A DNA stretch of 23,678 nucleotides from a virus. Below, piece after piece: positions 7,763-15,735 of the stretch. Position 1 is the first letter of the stretch. The number at the start of each line of letters is the position of its first letter. The DNA is taken from positions 1 through 23,678 of IMG/VR virus record IMGVR_UViG_3300033553_000428. One strand, given 5' to 3'. The notes under the pieces were generated by a model that worked only from the letters and a program-made list of their open reading frames with translations, searched no databases and was not told where the DNA came from. A program made the position numbers and the translations under genes.

Positions 7763-9004
7763 GTGGCTGGCAATTTGAAGAAGTTCGTGAACCCCCGGTT
7801 CATAAAGACCATCGACCTGGCGCTGATGAAGTCGCTACTGGCGCGGCACGAGGGCAAATATGAGGGTTTTTCTCTCGACCTTCTCGACCAGGACGAGAAC
7901 ACCGCCCGTGACGCGCTGCAAAATCTTCTGACCGGGTCAGAGGACAGCTATCCGGAAGGGCTGCGCGGCGATTTGCATCGCATCGCCGAACTTGGCGACG
8001 GGAGGGGGCTCGAAGTCATCCAGACCCAAGCCGACCGTCAGGGCATCTGTTTATTTCCGGAATTGAAGACCGGTGATGAGGATACACCCAACAAGGCTCA
8101 TGATCCGAAACACATTGCGGTCCGCGCGTTTCTTGAGCATCCCGAATTGTTTGACGCCGCCGCCGATCATATGGCGATGCTCGCAGCCGATCGCCTGCAC
8201 GAATACGCCGGACGGGAGCGAGGGGCCACGATTGACCTGACGGAGGAAAAGGTCGAGTCTTTCCGGACGGCTGTCGCAGAACTGCTGCGCGATGCGTTCC
8301 AGGGAGACTATTGCCGCGTCGGCGATTACGCCGACGGCGACGAGATCAACCTCGTGGTCAGTCACGGCTCCTTGGTTTCGACCATGCCGGTCGTCGAGGG
8401 CCAGCAGGAGCGGGTCATAAGTGTGCGGCAGATTTCCCATGCCGTTCTGCGCTATTCGGAAAATACGGGAATGCTCCGGCTCGCCCGGATCAGGAAAGCC
8501 CACCAGCCAAAGATCGCTGAATTCTTCGCCTCGATCATCCTGGAGAAGCCGGGATTTTTCGATGGCGACGATGCACAAGACCTCTATTCGCTGCATCCGG
8601 TTGAACGCGCGGGCCCCGATTTCGCGTTTGATCACGCCTACGATCCCATGATCGATCGCGTTCTGATCATCGAGGCGGCCGCAGACCTCATGGTGCCTGG
8701 CAAGAAAGGATATCCGCGCGTGGCGCGCACGCTGCGGTCGCGCGACCTTGGCGGCGAAGCGCTTCGGCATTTTGATGGCACGTCTGTATCGTTTGCTGGA
8801 TCATGGCACCTGGGTGAAATCGTATTTCGGATCCTGTTCAAGGGGGACGGCAAGCGCCAACCCGAGGTTACCGTCAAACTGCGTCCGCCCGGCGTCGTGC
8901 AGTTCCGGCGGACCCAGCACGAAGCCCGCGTGATGACCTTGATCGAACGGAATGGACTGACGAATGACCGGGACGATTTTGCACTTATTGACGCGGCTGA
9001 GTGA
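7763..9004 (+). CDS. Unknown protein A of a two-gene pair
   Basis: I do not recognise this protein. I place the start at GTG 7763 (413 residues) because AGGGG lies 7 nt upstream; an in-frame TTG at 7715 would give 429 residues. It appears soluble, with no signal peptide or membrane segment. Notable parts are a mixed acidic N-terminal half, a segment VLRYSENTGMLRLARIRKAH that could be a sensor-like beta-rich domain, and a C-terminal segment ending DDFALIDAAE. The stop overlaps the start of the next gene by 41 nt, which points to coupled expression and probably joint function. It reads divergently from the recombinase operon across 137 nt. The location, between an integrase and defence genes, makes a defence or element-control role possible but unproven. 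Confidence 0.8.
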   Translation: MAGNLKKFVNPRFIKTIDLALMKSLLARHEGKYEGFSLDLLDQDENTARDALQNLLTGSEDSYPEGLRGDLHRIAELGDGRGLEVIQTQADRQGICLFPELKTGDEDTPNKAHDPKHIAVRAFLEHPELFDAAADHMAMLAADRLHEYAGRERGATIDLTEEKVESFRTAVAELLRDAFQGDYCRVGDYADGDEINLVVSHGSLVSTMPVVEGQQERVISVRQISHAVLRYSENTGMLRLARIRKAHQPKIAEFFASIILEKPGFFDGDDAQDLYSLHPVERAGPDFAFDHAYDPMIDRVLIIEAAADLMVPGKKGYPRVARTLRSRDLGGEALRHFDGTSVSFAGSWHLGEIVFRILFKGDGKRQPEVTVKLRPPGVVQFRRTQHEARVMTLIERNGLTNDRDDFALIDAAE

Positions 9005-9914
9005 GGCCGGCGACGACGCGATCCTGTCCGGTGATCTTGCCGCGCCCTTCTTCGGCGCGGCGTTCGATCGGCTCCTGGCGAAACGCATCATCGTCGAACA
9101 GGCACCGCTCGCCGATTGGGAGGTCTGCGATGCCTGCGAATGCGGGCTGCCGTGTCGGCCGATCCGGAAAGCAGGTGATGCATTTCGGGCTGAGTGTCCG
9201 CTTGATCGCCAACAGGACGTTGATCTCACCGAAGCCGATCTGCGCGTGTTTCGCATAAGCGGAGAGGCACTGGCATCCGCAATGGGCGCAGCGGCAGGGT
9301 TCGGCGCAGCCCCGAAACTCGCGACGGAGAAGGTCTGGAGGCTTGGTGACACGCCATCGGGGCGCGCAGTGTTTCTTGCGCTTGAGCCTGCAGCCCTGAC
9401 CGGCGATGGCATCATCGTATCGTTGCGCCAGGCGGCGCAGGGCTCGGACATCACGATCCTCGCACCGCAGTTGTCAGCGGAGGCTGCGCGGCGGCTCGAC
9501 GATGCGGGCTTCCATCTGATCGAAACCCTCGCGGTGCTGGTGCCTGCCTCGAAGGGTCTCGGTGTCGCAATCGACGTCGCGGCTCTGGCACCCGTCCCGC
9601 TGGTGCCCACGCTGCGCGTGCGGAGGGCGACCGCCGAGGTTCAATGGGACGGTCGCTCCGTCATTCTGTCGCGTCAGATTTTCCCTGTGTTTGAGCGCCT
9701 GCTGGAAAAGGCGCTGTCGCGCGATCAGGTTGCCTCCCAATCCCATGTCGAAGGCACAACGGCGCGCGAGGCCAAGGATCTGATCCGCGAGTTGCGCGAT
9801 GCATTCAAGGCTGCAGGGTTCACTGATGCCGAGAGCAAGTCCCTGATCGCGACCGTGCGCAATCGGGGTTACCGGCTTGGCGTCCCGGCATCCGAGGTCG
9901 TGGTCGAAGGCTGA
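8964..9914 (+). CDS. Unknown protein B: Cys cluster plus winged-helix C-terminus
   Basis: This protein has 316 residues. A cysteine cluster near the N-terminus (C55, C58, C60, C64, C78) could bind zinc. The middle part (VWRLGDTPSGRAVFLALEP and ITILAPQLS) looks alpha/beta. The C-terminal 90 residues resemble an OmpR/PhoB-type winged helix: RSVILSRQIFPVFERLLEKA, then LIRELRDAFKAAG, then ATVRNRGYRLG (296-306), the last being typical of the wing end of that family. No receiver domain is seen. I infer a DNA-binding regulator or sensor working with protein A. The start overlaps protein A by 41 nt and its ribosome-binding site is poor, so translational coupling is likely. It is not a standard two-component regulator. 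Confidence 0.8.
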   Translation: MTGTILHLLTRLSEAGDDAILSGDLAAPFFGAAFDRLLAKRIIVEQAPLADWEVCDACECGLPCRPIRKAGDAFRAECPLDRQQDVDLTEADLRVFRISGEALASAMGAAAGFGAAPKLATEKVWRLGDTPSGRAVFLALEPAALTGDGIIVSLRQAAQGSDITILAPQLSAEAARRLDDAGFHLIETLAVLVPASKGLGVAIDVAALAPVPLVPTLRVRRATAEVQWDGRSVILSRQIFPVFERLLEKALSRDQVASQSHVEGTTAREAKDLIRELRDAFKAAGFTDAESKSLIATVRNRGYRLGVPASEVVVEG

Positions 9915-10009
9915 TTAGCCGCTCTCTGTTGAAGTTCGGCAAGCCGATCCTCGCGACTTTCGCCGCAGTTGCTCCGGGGCGGAGATCGACCGGCGGCAAT
10001 GCGCAGTTA

Positions 10010-10028
10010 GTGACCTTTGCAAAGTCAC
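10010..10028. repeat. Near-perfect 19-bp palindrome in a convergent gap
   Basis: GTGACCTTTGCAAAGTCAC is a palindrome apart from one extra C. It lies in the 181-bp gap between two convergent genes (9915-10095). It has no adjacent T-run, so it is a weak terminator candidate; it could be an operator. Nothing else is apparent in the gap. Confidence 0.35.
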
Positions 10029-10095
10029 GATCTGCGGCATGCTCTAGTCCGAGGGCGGCCCCACCTTGGTTTCCTTGCTGCTGATTAATATTCGC

Positions 10096-11781
10096 CTAGA
10101 TTCTCCAAACACTCGAGCGCGACAGCTCTGAAACACGCTGGGTATTCGCCTCGATTACTTGATCAGTCAGGTCTTCAGCGTCGGTGAGGATTGCCGGTAG
10201 TCGGTAGCCATTCTCAATCAAGAGCCGTTTCTTTTCCGGGAAGGCCTTGTTCGCCAATCGGTCATTTGTGCGCTTGTCCACCAGCATCAGATTGCCGATT
10301 TGACCAACTATCGAAGCGTCGCGATCAGACGCCTGCGGCAACAAGTGCTCAATTGTGAGTTCGTCGCTTTCCCCTACTGCTGGGCTACCCTCTTCTTTTT
10401 GAACCTTTTTTAGAATGTATCTGACGAGGTCCTTCTGCGAGGTCTGCCCTCGTGTGAAGGTAATCTGGCGGAAATTCACATCAAACTCATCTGGGTCAGC
10501 CACTCTTTCGCGAAGCTTGTTTTCTAGTTCTTGCACGACCAGTGCTGTGCCTTCACCGTCTTGACTGTTGAACACTTGCTTGCCGAACGAAGCGAACATC
10601 CCAGAGATTCCCCCCGAGGAACGGGATGACGTTACCGCGTTGAAGGTAAAGTGAAATTTCTCGATCATCTCAATAGAATTACGTAAAACGCGATAGCGGA
10701 TGATGCCGTCGCGATACGACCGGATCAACGAAAGAATCCCAGGCGTCGATTGCTTGACCTTGAAGATCCGCAGCGCTTCGAGTGCCTTCGCCACTTCCTT
10801 TTCAGTACCGGTCCAACGGAAGTCTGGGTCGAAAATCGACCTCCAGTGCTCGGCATCGCTTGAGAACCGGTTCAGATGGTCGGCTGCGTTGGTCGCGTCG
10901 ATGCGTTCCCTTGCTTTCGTGAATGCCTTTGCCTTCGTCACGAAATCGTACCTAGACTGCCATGAGTGTACAACGAACTCGTCCGGGTCCAAGCTGCTCG
11001 GCGCACCCCTAATCGTATCGAGCACCCCACGCCATTTTAGCGTTGCATGGTCAACTTCAGTTCCTTCGTCGATCATTTTCTTGAAATGATTGCGGAGGAG
11101 GTCAGTCAGTGCGAGGTCCTTACCCCGCGTATTCAGTGTTTCGAAGATGGTGTAGGCGTCATTCTCGTTGTCGAGTGTCACGACTATGACATTGAGGTCT
11201 AGGACAGTATCTCTGATTTCAGTAAGCCAACGTTTGACTTCAGCCCTGTTTTCCTCGGGCGACCGTTCAAGATTGGCTTGGATCGTTTTCGTTCCTTCAG
11301 CTATCTTCTTCTTGAACTCCGAAAAGGCTTTTTCAATAGCTCTTTCCTCATCGCCTATCTGCGTCGCGATACTCGCCGGGCTGTCTTTCAGAACCTCCTC
11401 TTGAAGATATGGAAAACTCGTCTCAGTCTTGAGGACGTAGACAGTTCGTGCATCCCTATCTTTCTGCTGGATATATGCCTGTACTCCTTCCGCAAGGTCC
11501 GTCGCGTCGATGTTCTTGAAGCCTTCTCGCAACGCGCAGAGCAATATCGCGATGGTTGTGAGCCGTTGCTGGCCATCCACCACGAAGACTCTCGAGCGAT
11601 CGCCTTTGTACACGACCATAGAACCTATGAAATAGGTATCAGAAATGTTCTCGAGGACGTCGTTCCAAAACGCGTTTATGTGATCAAGCTCCCAAGAGTA
11701 GGGGCGTTGAAAACTCGGGATTTCAAAAACCGTGCCTTTTAATAGCGCCTCTATTGTTTGGTCATGGGACTCAATCTTCAT
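10096..11781 (-). CDS. DUF262/DUF1524 protein, GmrSD-like
   Basis: The protein has 561 residues from the ATG at 11779-11781, which has a strong GGGAGGTAAGG upstream; a GTG two codons earlier is the alternative. The N-terminal DUF262 domain carries IPSFQRPYSW (21-30) and the family motif DGQQRLTT (69-76), followed by FETLNTRGKDLALTDLLRN. The C-terminal DUF1524 domain has an HNH-like pattern: LTIEHLLPQ with H479, then GNLMLV and NKAFPEKK. Fusions of these domains resemble GmrSD, a type IV restriction enzyme that uses nucleotides and cuts modified phage DNA. It stands alone on the minus strand, facing away from the replication operon, and its GC looks lower than that operon. Restriction of modified DNA is the likely role, by family analogy. 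Confidence 0.9.
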   Translation of the reverse strand: MKIESHDQTIEALLKGTVFEIPSFQRPYSWELDHINAFWNDVLENISDTYFIGSMVVYKGDRSRVFVVDGQQRLTTIAILLCALREGFKNIDATDLAEGVQAYIQQKDRDARTVYVLKTETSFPYLQEEVLKDSPASIATQIGDEERAIEKAFSEFKKKIAEGTKTIQANLERSPEENRAEVKRWLTEIRDTVLDLNVIVVTLDNENDAYTIFETLNTRGKDLALTDLLRNHFKKMIDEGTEVDHATLKWRGVLDTIRGAPSSLDPDEFVVHSWQSRYDFVTKAKAFTKARERIDATNAADHLNRFSSDAEHWRSIFDPDFRWTGTEKEVAKALEALRIFKVKQSTPGILSLIRSYRDGIIRYRVLRNSIEMIEKFHFTFNAVTSSRSSGGISGMFASFGKQVFNSQDGEGTALVVQELENKLRERVADPDEFDVNFRQITFTRGQTSQKDLVRYILKKVQKEEGSPAVGESDELTIEHLLPQASDRDASIVGQIGNLMLVDKRTNDRLANKAFPEKKRLLIENGYRLPAILTDAEDLTDQVIEANTQRVSELSRSSVWRI

Positions 11782-12205
11782 CGTCACCTTACCTCCCTTT
11801 ACCTTGCAGTCATGGAGACTGGAGGAAATCACAATGTAAGCCAATGGGCAGAGGTGAATTTGCCCCACGCAGTTAGCTTCGCTTGTATCTGCATGACAGT
11901 TTGGTCCTGGACACACTAGTGCGGCTATGGCCATCTTTATGGTGCATCGCGCCCGACTGTCCTCTTTGGGCTGAGACCGGCCCGCTGCGCTCGGAGCATG
12001 AATGGCCGGCGGGCCGACCCGTCCACCCGCTGTGAGCTCGGAATTCGCTCTCGCCTGAGCTGCGTAATCTTCATTCAGCCTGACGGGCCGTGGGAAAGGT
12101 CTCGGCCCACCAAACCCCCACCTTATTCCCACCCCGTTCCCACCTACGAACCGACCGTATCCGGCACTTTGGGCTCATCAGAAACGATGACCGAGGCGCA
12201 CAGCG
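11782..12205. other. Intergenic region between divergent genes
   Basis: This 424-bp stretch separates the DUF262 gene (minus) from the sigma factor gene (plus). The DUF262 frame stays open 117 codons upstream, but that part looks random. An 8-bp inverted repeat, CGGCCCGC (11978-11985) with GCGGGCCG (12009-12016), could form a hairpin with a 23-nt loop. The right part holds the 11-bp tandem repeats listed separately. No convincing -35/-10 pair was found for either gene. Confidence 0.6.
12106..12149 (+). promoter_or_regulatory. Four tandem 11-bp repeats upstream of the sigma gene
   Basis: CCCACC occurs at 12106, 12117, 12128 and 12139, exactly 11 bp apart, each followed by a variable 5-nt spacer. 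The last unit ends 56 nt before the sigma factor ATG. Head-to-tail sites at 11-bp intervals are known for OmpR/PhoB-family regulators, and a possible member of that class is encoded at 8964-9914. I infer an operator array controlling the replication operon. Confidence 0.6.
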
Positions 12206-12802
12206 ATGCAGATCAAACTCTCCCCCGACGACATTGAAACCATCATCTCCGAGGCCGACACTGCCGCCCGGCGGCTACGGCGGCGTCTGGGATTGCCTGC
12301 CTGCGATCGCGAAGATCTGGGTCAGGATCTTCTGATCGATCTTCTGCGCCGCTTGCCAGCTTTCGATCCGGCACGCGGCAGTATCGGTGCATTCGCAGGT
12401 CTGGTCCTGCGCAATCAGTCCTCTCGGATCGCGATCCGGATCATGCGTGAACGCAGGGCGCAGGGTGGCGGGCTGCTGTCGCTCGATGCCCCCTCCGGCG
12501 GGGACGACCGGCGTCCGCTTGCCGAGACCATCGGTGAAGAGGAGGGCCTGTCGGCCTGGCATGGCCAGGCGACTAGCGCGCATGCCTCCAATGAGCAGCA
12601 TCAGGCCGTGCAAACCGCAATTTCACGGTTGCCGCTCGAGGATCGTCGCCTCTGCGCAGCACTGGCACATCGCCCGGTATCTGCACTGGTCTGCGAAGGT
12701 TTCGGCAGCCGGTCCGGGCTTTACCGCCGCCTTGCCGATCTCCGCTACGTCCTCACCGCCCACGGCATCGGTCCCTCCTGGGACGATGTGGCGGCGGCGT
12801 GA
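12206..12802 (+). CDS. Sigma-70-family-like sigma factor of the element
   Basis: This 198-residue protein has a region 2-like part, DREDLGQDLLIDLLRRL followed by FDPARGSIGAFAGLVLRNQ (about residues 34-71). A region 4-like C-terminus (AISRLPLEDRRLCAAL, then a possible HTH at VSALVCEGFGSRSGLYRRL) follows. The overall size fits short phage or ECF-like sigma factors. A weak GAGG precedes the ATG. It is the first gene of the long plus-strand operon and lies directly after the tandem repeats, so it may direct host RNA polymerase to element promoters. The region 4 match is weaker than region 2. Confidence 0.75.
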   Translation: MQIKLSPDDIETIISEADTAARRLRRRLGLPACDREDLGQDLLIDLLRRLPAFDPARGSIGAFAGLVLRNQSSRIAIRIMRERRAQGGGLLSLDAPSGGDDRRPLAETIGEEEGLSAWHGQATSAHASNEQHQAVQTAISRLPLEDRRLCAALAHRPVSALVCEGFGSRSGLYRRLADLRYVLTAHGIGPSWDDVAAA

Positions 12803-12824
12803 GTAGAGGGAAAAGGAGGAGATC

Positions 12825-13178
12825 ATGTTCATGGGAACCACACCATTCATTACGGTCCGCGCGAGCCGACCGCTTTCCGAGATCGAGTTCTGCGCTTGGG
12901 TGGCGCAGGCCATGCCGGGCGACCGACTGGAATACCACCGCGGCTTTCTGGCGATTGACATCTTTCCGGTGTTTTCAGGGCTGCCGGATCCGGCACGCGC
13001 AGAATTGAGCCGGCTTGGATCCCGCGCTTTCTGGGCCGCCGAGCAGGGTCTTGTGCATCTCGTGCAGGAACGCGTCGGGCCCGATCAATTCGCCTACATC
13101 GCTATCGCCCGGCCAAAACCGAAGGCTGCCGCCACCTCGCTGTCTGAGTTGCTGCTCGCCGAACAGAAGGCCGCGTGA
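12825..13178 (+). CDS. Small unknown protein
   Basis: This protein has 117 residues and no recognised domain. The start ATG at 12825 has a strong AAGGAGGA just upstream; a second ATG two codons later is possible. The sequence appears alpha/beta and soluble, with an Ala/Lys-rich C-terminus (RPKPKAAATSLSELLL). It lies 22 nt after the sigma gene and ends in TGATG with the next gene, so it belongs to the same operon. A role in element replication or regulation is guessed from location only. Confidence 0.7.
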   Translation: MFMGTTPFITVRASRPLSEIEFCAWVAQAMPGDRLEYHRGFLAIDIFPVFSGLPDPARAELSRLGSRAFWAAEQGLVHLVQERVGPDQFAYIAIARPKPKAAATSLSELLLAEQKAA

Positions 13179-13711
13179 TGCCCGCCTTCCAATCCTTTTT
13201 CAAAGAACACGGAGACTATTTCATGCCATTCCCCGAGAACACCCCAACGCCCGACGATCTGCCATCTCTCAGCGCCGCCGAGGTTGCGGCGCTGCCGGTC
13301 GAGTTGCTGGCGATCCTGCAGCGCGAAATCGACGAGCGTTTGAAGCGCGACAAGGCGGCCAAGACCCGCTTCGATGCTGGACTGGCGGTCCGGTACGCCA
13401 CTCGGGCCGCCGAGGAACGCCAGGTTCAGGCCAAGGACACCGGCACTGTCCGCTTTGATGACGGCGACTTTACTATCGTGGCCGATCTGCCGAAGCGGGT
13501 GGATTGGGATCAGGACAAGCTCACCGTCATGGTGCAACGGATCCGCGATGCTGGTGACGATCCCGCACAGTATGTTGATGTTACGATCAAGGTGCCCGAG
13601 CGCAAATACACGGCCTGGCCTGATATAATCCGGCAGGATTTCGAGCCCGCACGCACGGTGCGGCCCGGCACGCTGAAGGTTGCGATTGATCCGAACGAGG
13701 CTGCGCAATGA
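13178..13711 (+). CDS. Small unknown phage-like protein
   Basis: The protein has 177 residues from the ATG at 13178, which overlaps the preceding stop (TGATG) and has AGAAGG upstream. An alternative ATG at 13223, before PFPENTPTPDD, has GGAG upstream and would remove 15 residues. The central part (LLAILQREIDERLKRDKAAKTRF) is strongly helical and charged. The second half (TVRFDDGDFTIVADLPKRVDW, then VTIKVPERKYTAWP) looks beta-rich. I do not know its function. Confidence 0.7.
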   Translation: MPAFQSFFKEHGDYFMPFPENTPTPDDLPSLSAAEVAALPVELLAILQREIDERLKRDKAAKTRFDAGLAVRYATRAAEERQVQAKDTGTVRFDDGDFTIVADLPKRVDWDQDKLTVMVQRIRDAGDDPAQYVDVTIKVPERKYTAWPDIIRQDFEPARTVRPGTLKVAIDPNEAAQ

Positions 13712-14478
13712 CAGCGCTGGCTCATTTTCCCAACCCCGTCCAAGATCTGCCGAGCCTGATCGACCGTGCCGCCAGCATGCTATCGGGAGCCAAGAACGCG
13801 GCCGAGGTCCTCGAAGCGCGCGAAGCCGCCGGGCTGGCCTATGACATTGCCAAACGCGCCGCACGGCTGAAGTGCGCCAAGGCTGCACATGATGATCTGG
13901 TGGCGGCTGCACACCGTGCGCAGGCCGATGCGCTCGAAATCGAAGCTGCCGCGAAGCGCCGTCTGGCTGATGAATACGATGCGGCGCAGGCGCGCGGCGA
14001 GGTCATGGGCCGCGTCCGGAGCTGCGTTGGAGAAGACAACGCACCCGCCACCGCCGCTGATCTCGGCCTGCGCCGCGACCAGATCCACGAAGCCCGCCAG
14101 ATACGCGATGCCGAGGTTGTCGATCCTGGCATTGTGCGCCGCACGCTGGATGAGCGCCTGGAGCATGGCGAGGAGCCGACGCGCGCTGCACTGCGCAAGA
14201 TGGTCACGGATGCCGCCCTGCGGGGAATGCGCCCGCAGCGCAGGTCCAGCACTCGCCGGAATCCCCTCTATGTCCCGCCGACACCAGGGCAAGCGGCCTG
14301 GCAGCATGTGACCGGCACGTTTCGTGCTTTTGCCGAATGGGCCTCTGACGAGAACCTTTCCCTTGCGCAGCAGGGCATGCGTGCTGCGCGGGAAGACCCG
14401 TTTCACGACCTCGACGCCAAGGCCATCGCGGACGGGTCAGCAGCTTTCACAACAATCAAGGAGTGGTTCGATGCTTGA
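13708..14478 (+). CDS. Unknown helical protein
   Basis: This is a 256-residue protein overlapping the previous gene by ATGA. The first 110 residues are Ala-rich and helical and could form a coiled coil (SKLPR-like frames on other strands are shadows). Then come a possible DNA-binding part (AADLGLRRDQIHEARQIRD) and a basic stretch (GMRPQRRSSTRR). The layout (helical arm, then HTH-like segment) recalls ParB-like or plasmid-type DNA-binding proteins, but I cannot assign a family. It is in the replication operon. Confidence 0.7.
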   Translation: MTALAHFPNPVQDLPSLIDRAASMLSGAKNAAEVLEAREAAGLAYDIAKRAARLKCAKAAHDDLVAAAHRAQADALEIEAAAKRRLADEYDAAQARGEVMGRVRSCVGEDNAPATAADLGLRRDQIHEARQIRDAEVVDPGIVRRTLDERLEHGEEPTRAALRKMVTDAALRGMRPQRRSSTRRNPLYVPPTPGQAAWQHVTGTFRAFAEWASDENLSLAQQGMRAAREDPFHDLDAKAIADGSAAFTTIKEWFDA

Positions 14479-14968
14479 TAGCCAAGCAGCGGCTTTTGCC
14501 GAACGCGTCTGGGATTACGCATCCCGTCTGGGCAACAACGCCCCCAGGATCGCCGATGAGATGATGGAGGCGGCCTTCCCGCTGACCTGCACTCAGGCAC
14601 GACAGGAAGGCGCGCTGCGCATGCTGCGCACCGGGATCATTTCCGAGGTCAAGCGCATCCTGCGCAACCGCGATGACGGGCTTTATCAGGCGGATTTCGC
14701 AGAGGTTTGCGCGGCCTTCGCGCCGCTGGTGAAGGACCTGCGCTCGAAGTCCTACTTTGTTGAGAGCGCCGAGGAATACGTCGCGGTCCCGGACCTGATC
14801 GTCGAACCCGACCTGCTTGATGACGCGCGGCGGTTCATGCGGCGCAAGGGTATCGAATGCCTCACCGAGGCTGATCGCCTGGATGCGCTTTTTGCGGCGG
14901 TGATTGCCGAGACCGCGATCCCGCCGCATCCGAATTCCGATTTTAGCCCTCACAAAGGAGCCCAATGA
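14471..14968 (+). CDS. Unknown protein
   Basis: This 165-residue protein starts at the ATG at 14471, which has AAGGAG 7 nt upstream and overlaps the previous stop by 8 nt; a longer in-frame extension upstream is a shadow of the previous gene. It appears soluble and mostly helical, with TQARQEGALRMLRTGII and an acidic C-terminal half. No known domain was recognised. Its stop overlaps the next start. Confidence 0.7.
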   Translation: MLDSQAAAFAERVWDYASRLGNNAPRIADEMMEAAFPLTCTQARQEGALRMLRTGIISEVKRILRNRDDGLYQADFAEVCAAFAPLVKDLRSKSYFVESAEEYVAVPDLIVEPDLLDDARRFMRRKGIECLTEADRLDALFAAVIAETAIPPHPNSDFSPHKGAQ

Positions 14969-15714
14969 TGGCCATTTCTCTCGCGTCTCTGCGCACCACC
15001 TCGGTGCTCCAGCCGCCGCGCATCCTGATCCACGGGGTTGCCGGGGTCGGAAAATCCACCTTCGCGGCTGACGCTGGCGCGCCGGTGTTTATCATGACCG
15101 AAGATGGTCTCGGCAAATTGCAGGTCCCGCATTTTCCATTGGCAACCAGTTATGCCGAAGTGGCCGAAGCGCTCAACGCCTTGCTGGATGAGGGTCACGA
15201 CTATGGCACCGTCGTCGTGGACAGCGTCGACTGGCTGGAGCCGCTGATCTGGGCGGAAGCCTGCAAGCGCAACGGCTGGCAGTCGATCGAAACGCCGGGC
15301 TTTGGCAAAGGCTATGCCGAGGCGCTGACCGTCTGGCGTGAATATCTCGATAAGTTGAACGCGCTGCGCGACCAGAAGGGCATGGTGATCATCCAGATTG
15401 CCCACACCGACATCAAACGGTTCGATAGCCCTGAGCACGAACCCTACGACCGGTATGTGATCAAGCTGCAGACCCGCGCCTCGGCACTGCTGCAGGAGCA
15501 TTCCGATGTAGTGCTCTTTGCCAATTACCGGATCTCCGTCGCCAAATCCGATGTCGGCTTCAACAAGAAGGTGACCCGGGCGCTCGGGTCCGGGGCGCGC
15601 GTCATGCACACCGAAGAGCGTCCCGCCTTCCTCGCCAAGAACCGTTACGGCCTGCCAGACACGCTCGAGCTCAGCTGGGCCGAGTTCATGGCGGCCATGC
15701 CCCAATCCGAATGA
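14965..15714 (+). CDS. AAA_24-type RecA-fold ATPase, Sak4-like
   Basis: This protein has 249 residues. Walker A is GVAGVGKST (24-32), and a Walker B-like YGTVVVDSVDWL follows near residues 80-91. A third conserved stretch is KGMVIIQIAHTDIKRF. This matches phage nucleotide-binding proteins (AAA_24), some of which are Sak4-type RecA-like annealing proteins acting with an SSB and an exonuclease. The next gene is a DUF669 protein and a RecB-like nuclease lies two genes on, which supports a recombination role. AAAGGAG precedes the start; the next in-frame ATG is one codon later. Confidence 0.85.
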   Translation: MMAISLASLRTTSVLQPPRILIHGVAGVGKSTFAADAGAPVFIMTEDGLGKLQVPHFPLATSYAEVAEALNALLDEGHDYGTVVVDSVDWLEPLIWAEACKRNGWQSIETPGFGKGYAEALTVWREYLDKLNALRDQKGMVIIQIAHTDIKRFDSPEHEPYDRYVIKLQTRASALLQEHSDVVLFANYRISVAKSDVGFNKKVTRALGSGARVMHTEERPAFLAKNRYGLPDTLELSWAEFMAAMPQSE

Positions 15715-15735
15715 TACACCTGAAAGGACACGACC

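Noticed and set aside
8051-8770. 239-codon open frame on the minus strand
   Set aside because: It is antisense to protein A, which has better start signals and coupling to protein B.
10002-11876. 9-bp direct repeat CGCAGTTAG at 10002-10010 and 11868-11876 flanking the DUF262 gene
   Set aside because: It could be an insertion footprint, but a 9-bp match between two gaps of this size is not rare by chance, and no transposase is present.
11782-12132. N-terminal extension of the DUF262 protein by 117 residues
   Set aside because: The family starts near the IESHDQTI segment, a strong ribosome-binding site precedes the ATG at 11781, and the extension looks random.
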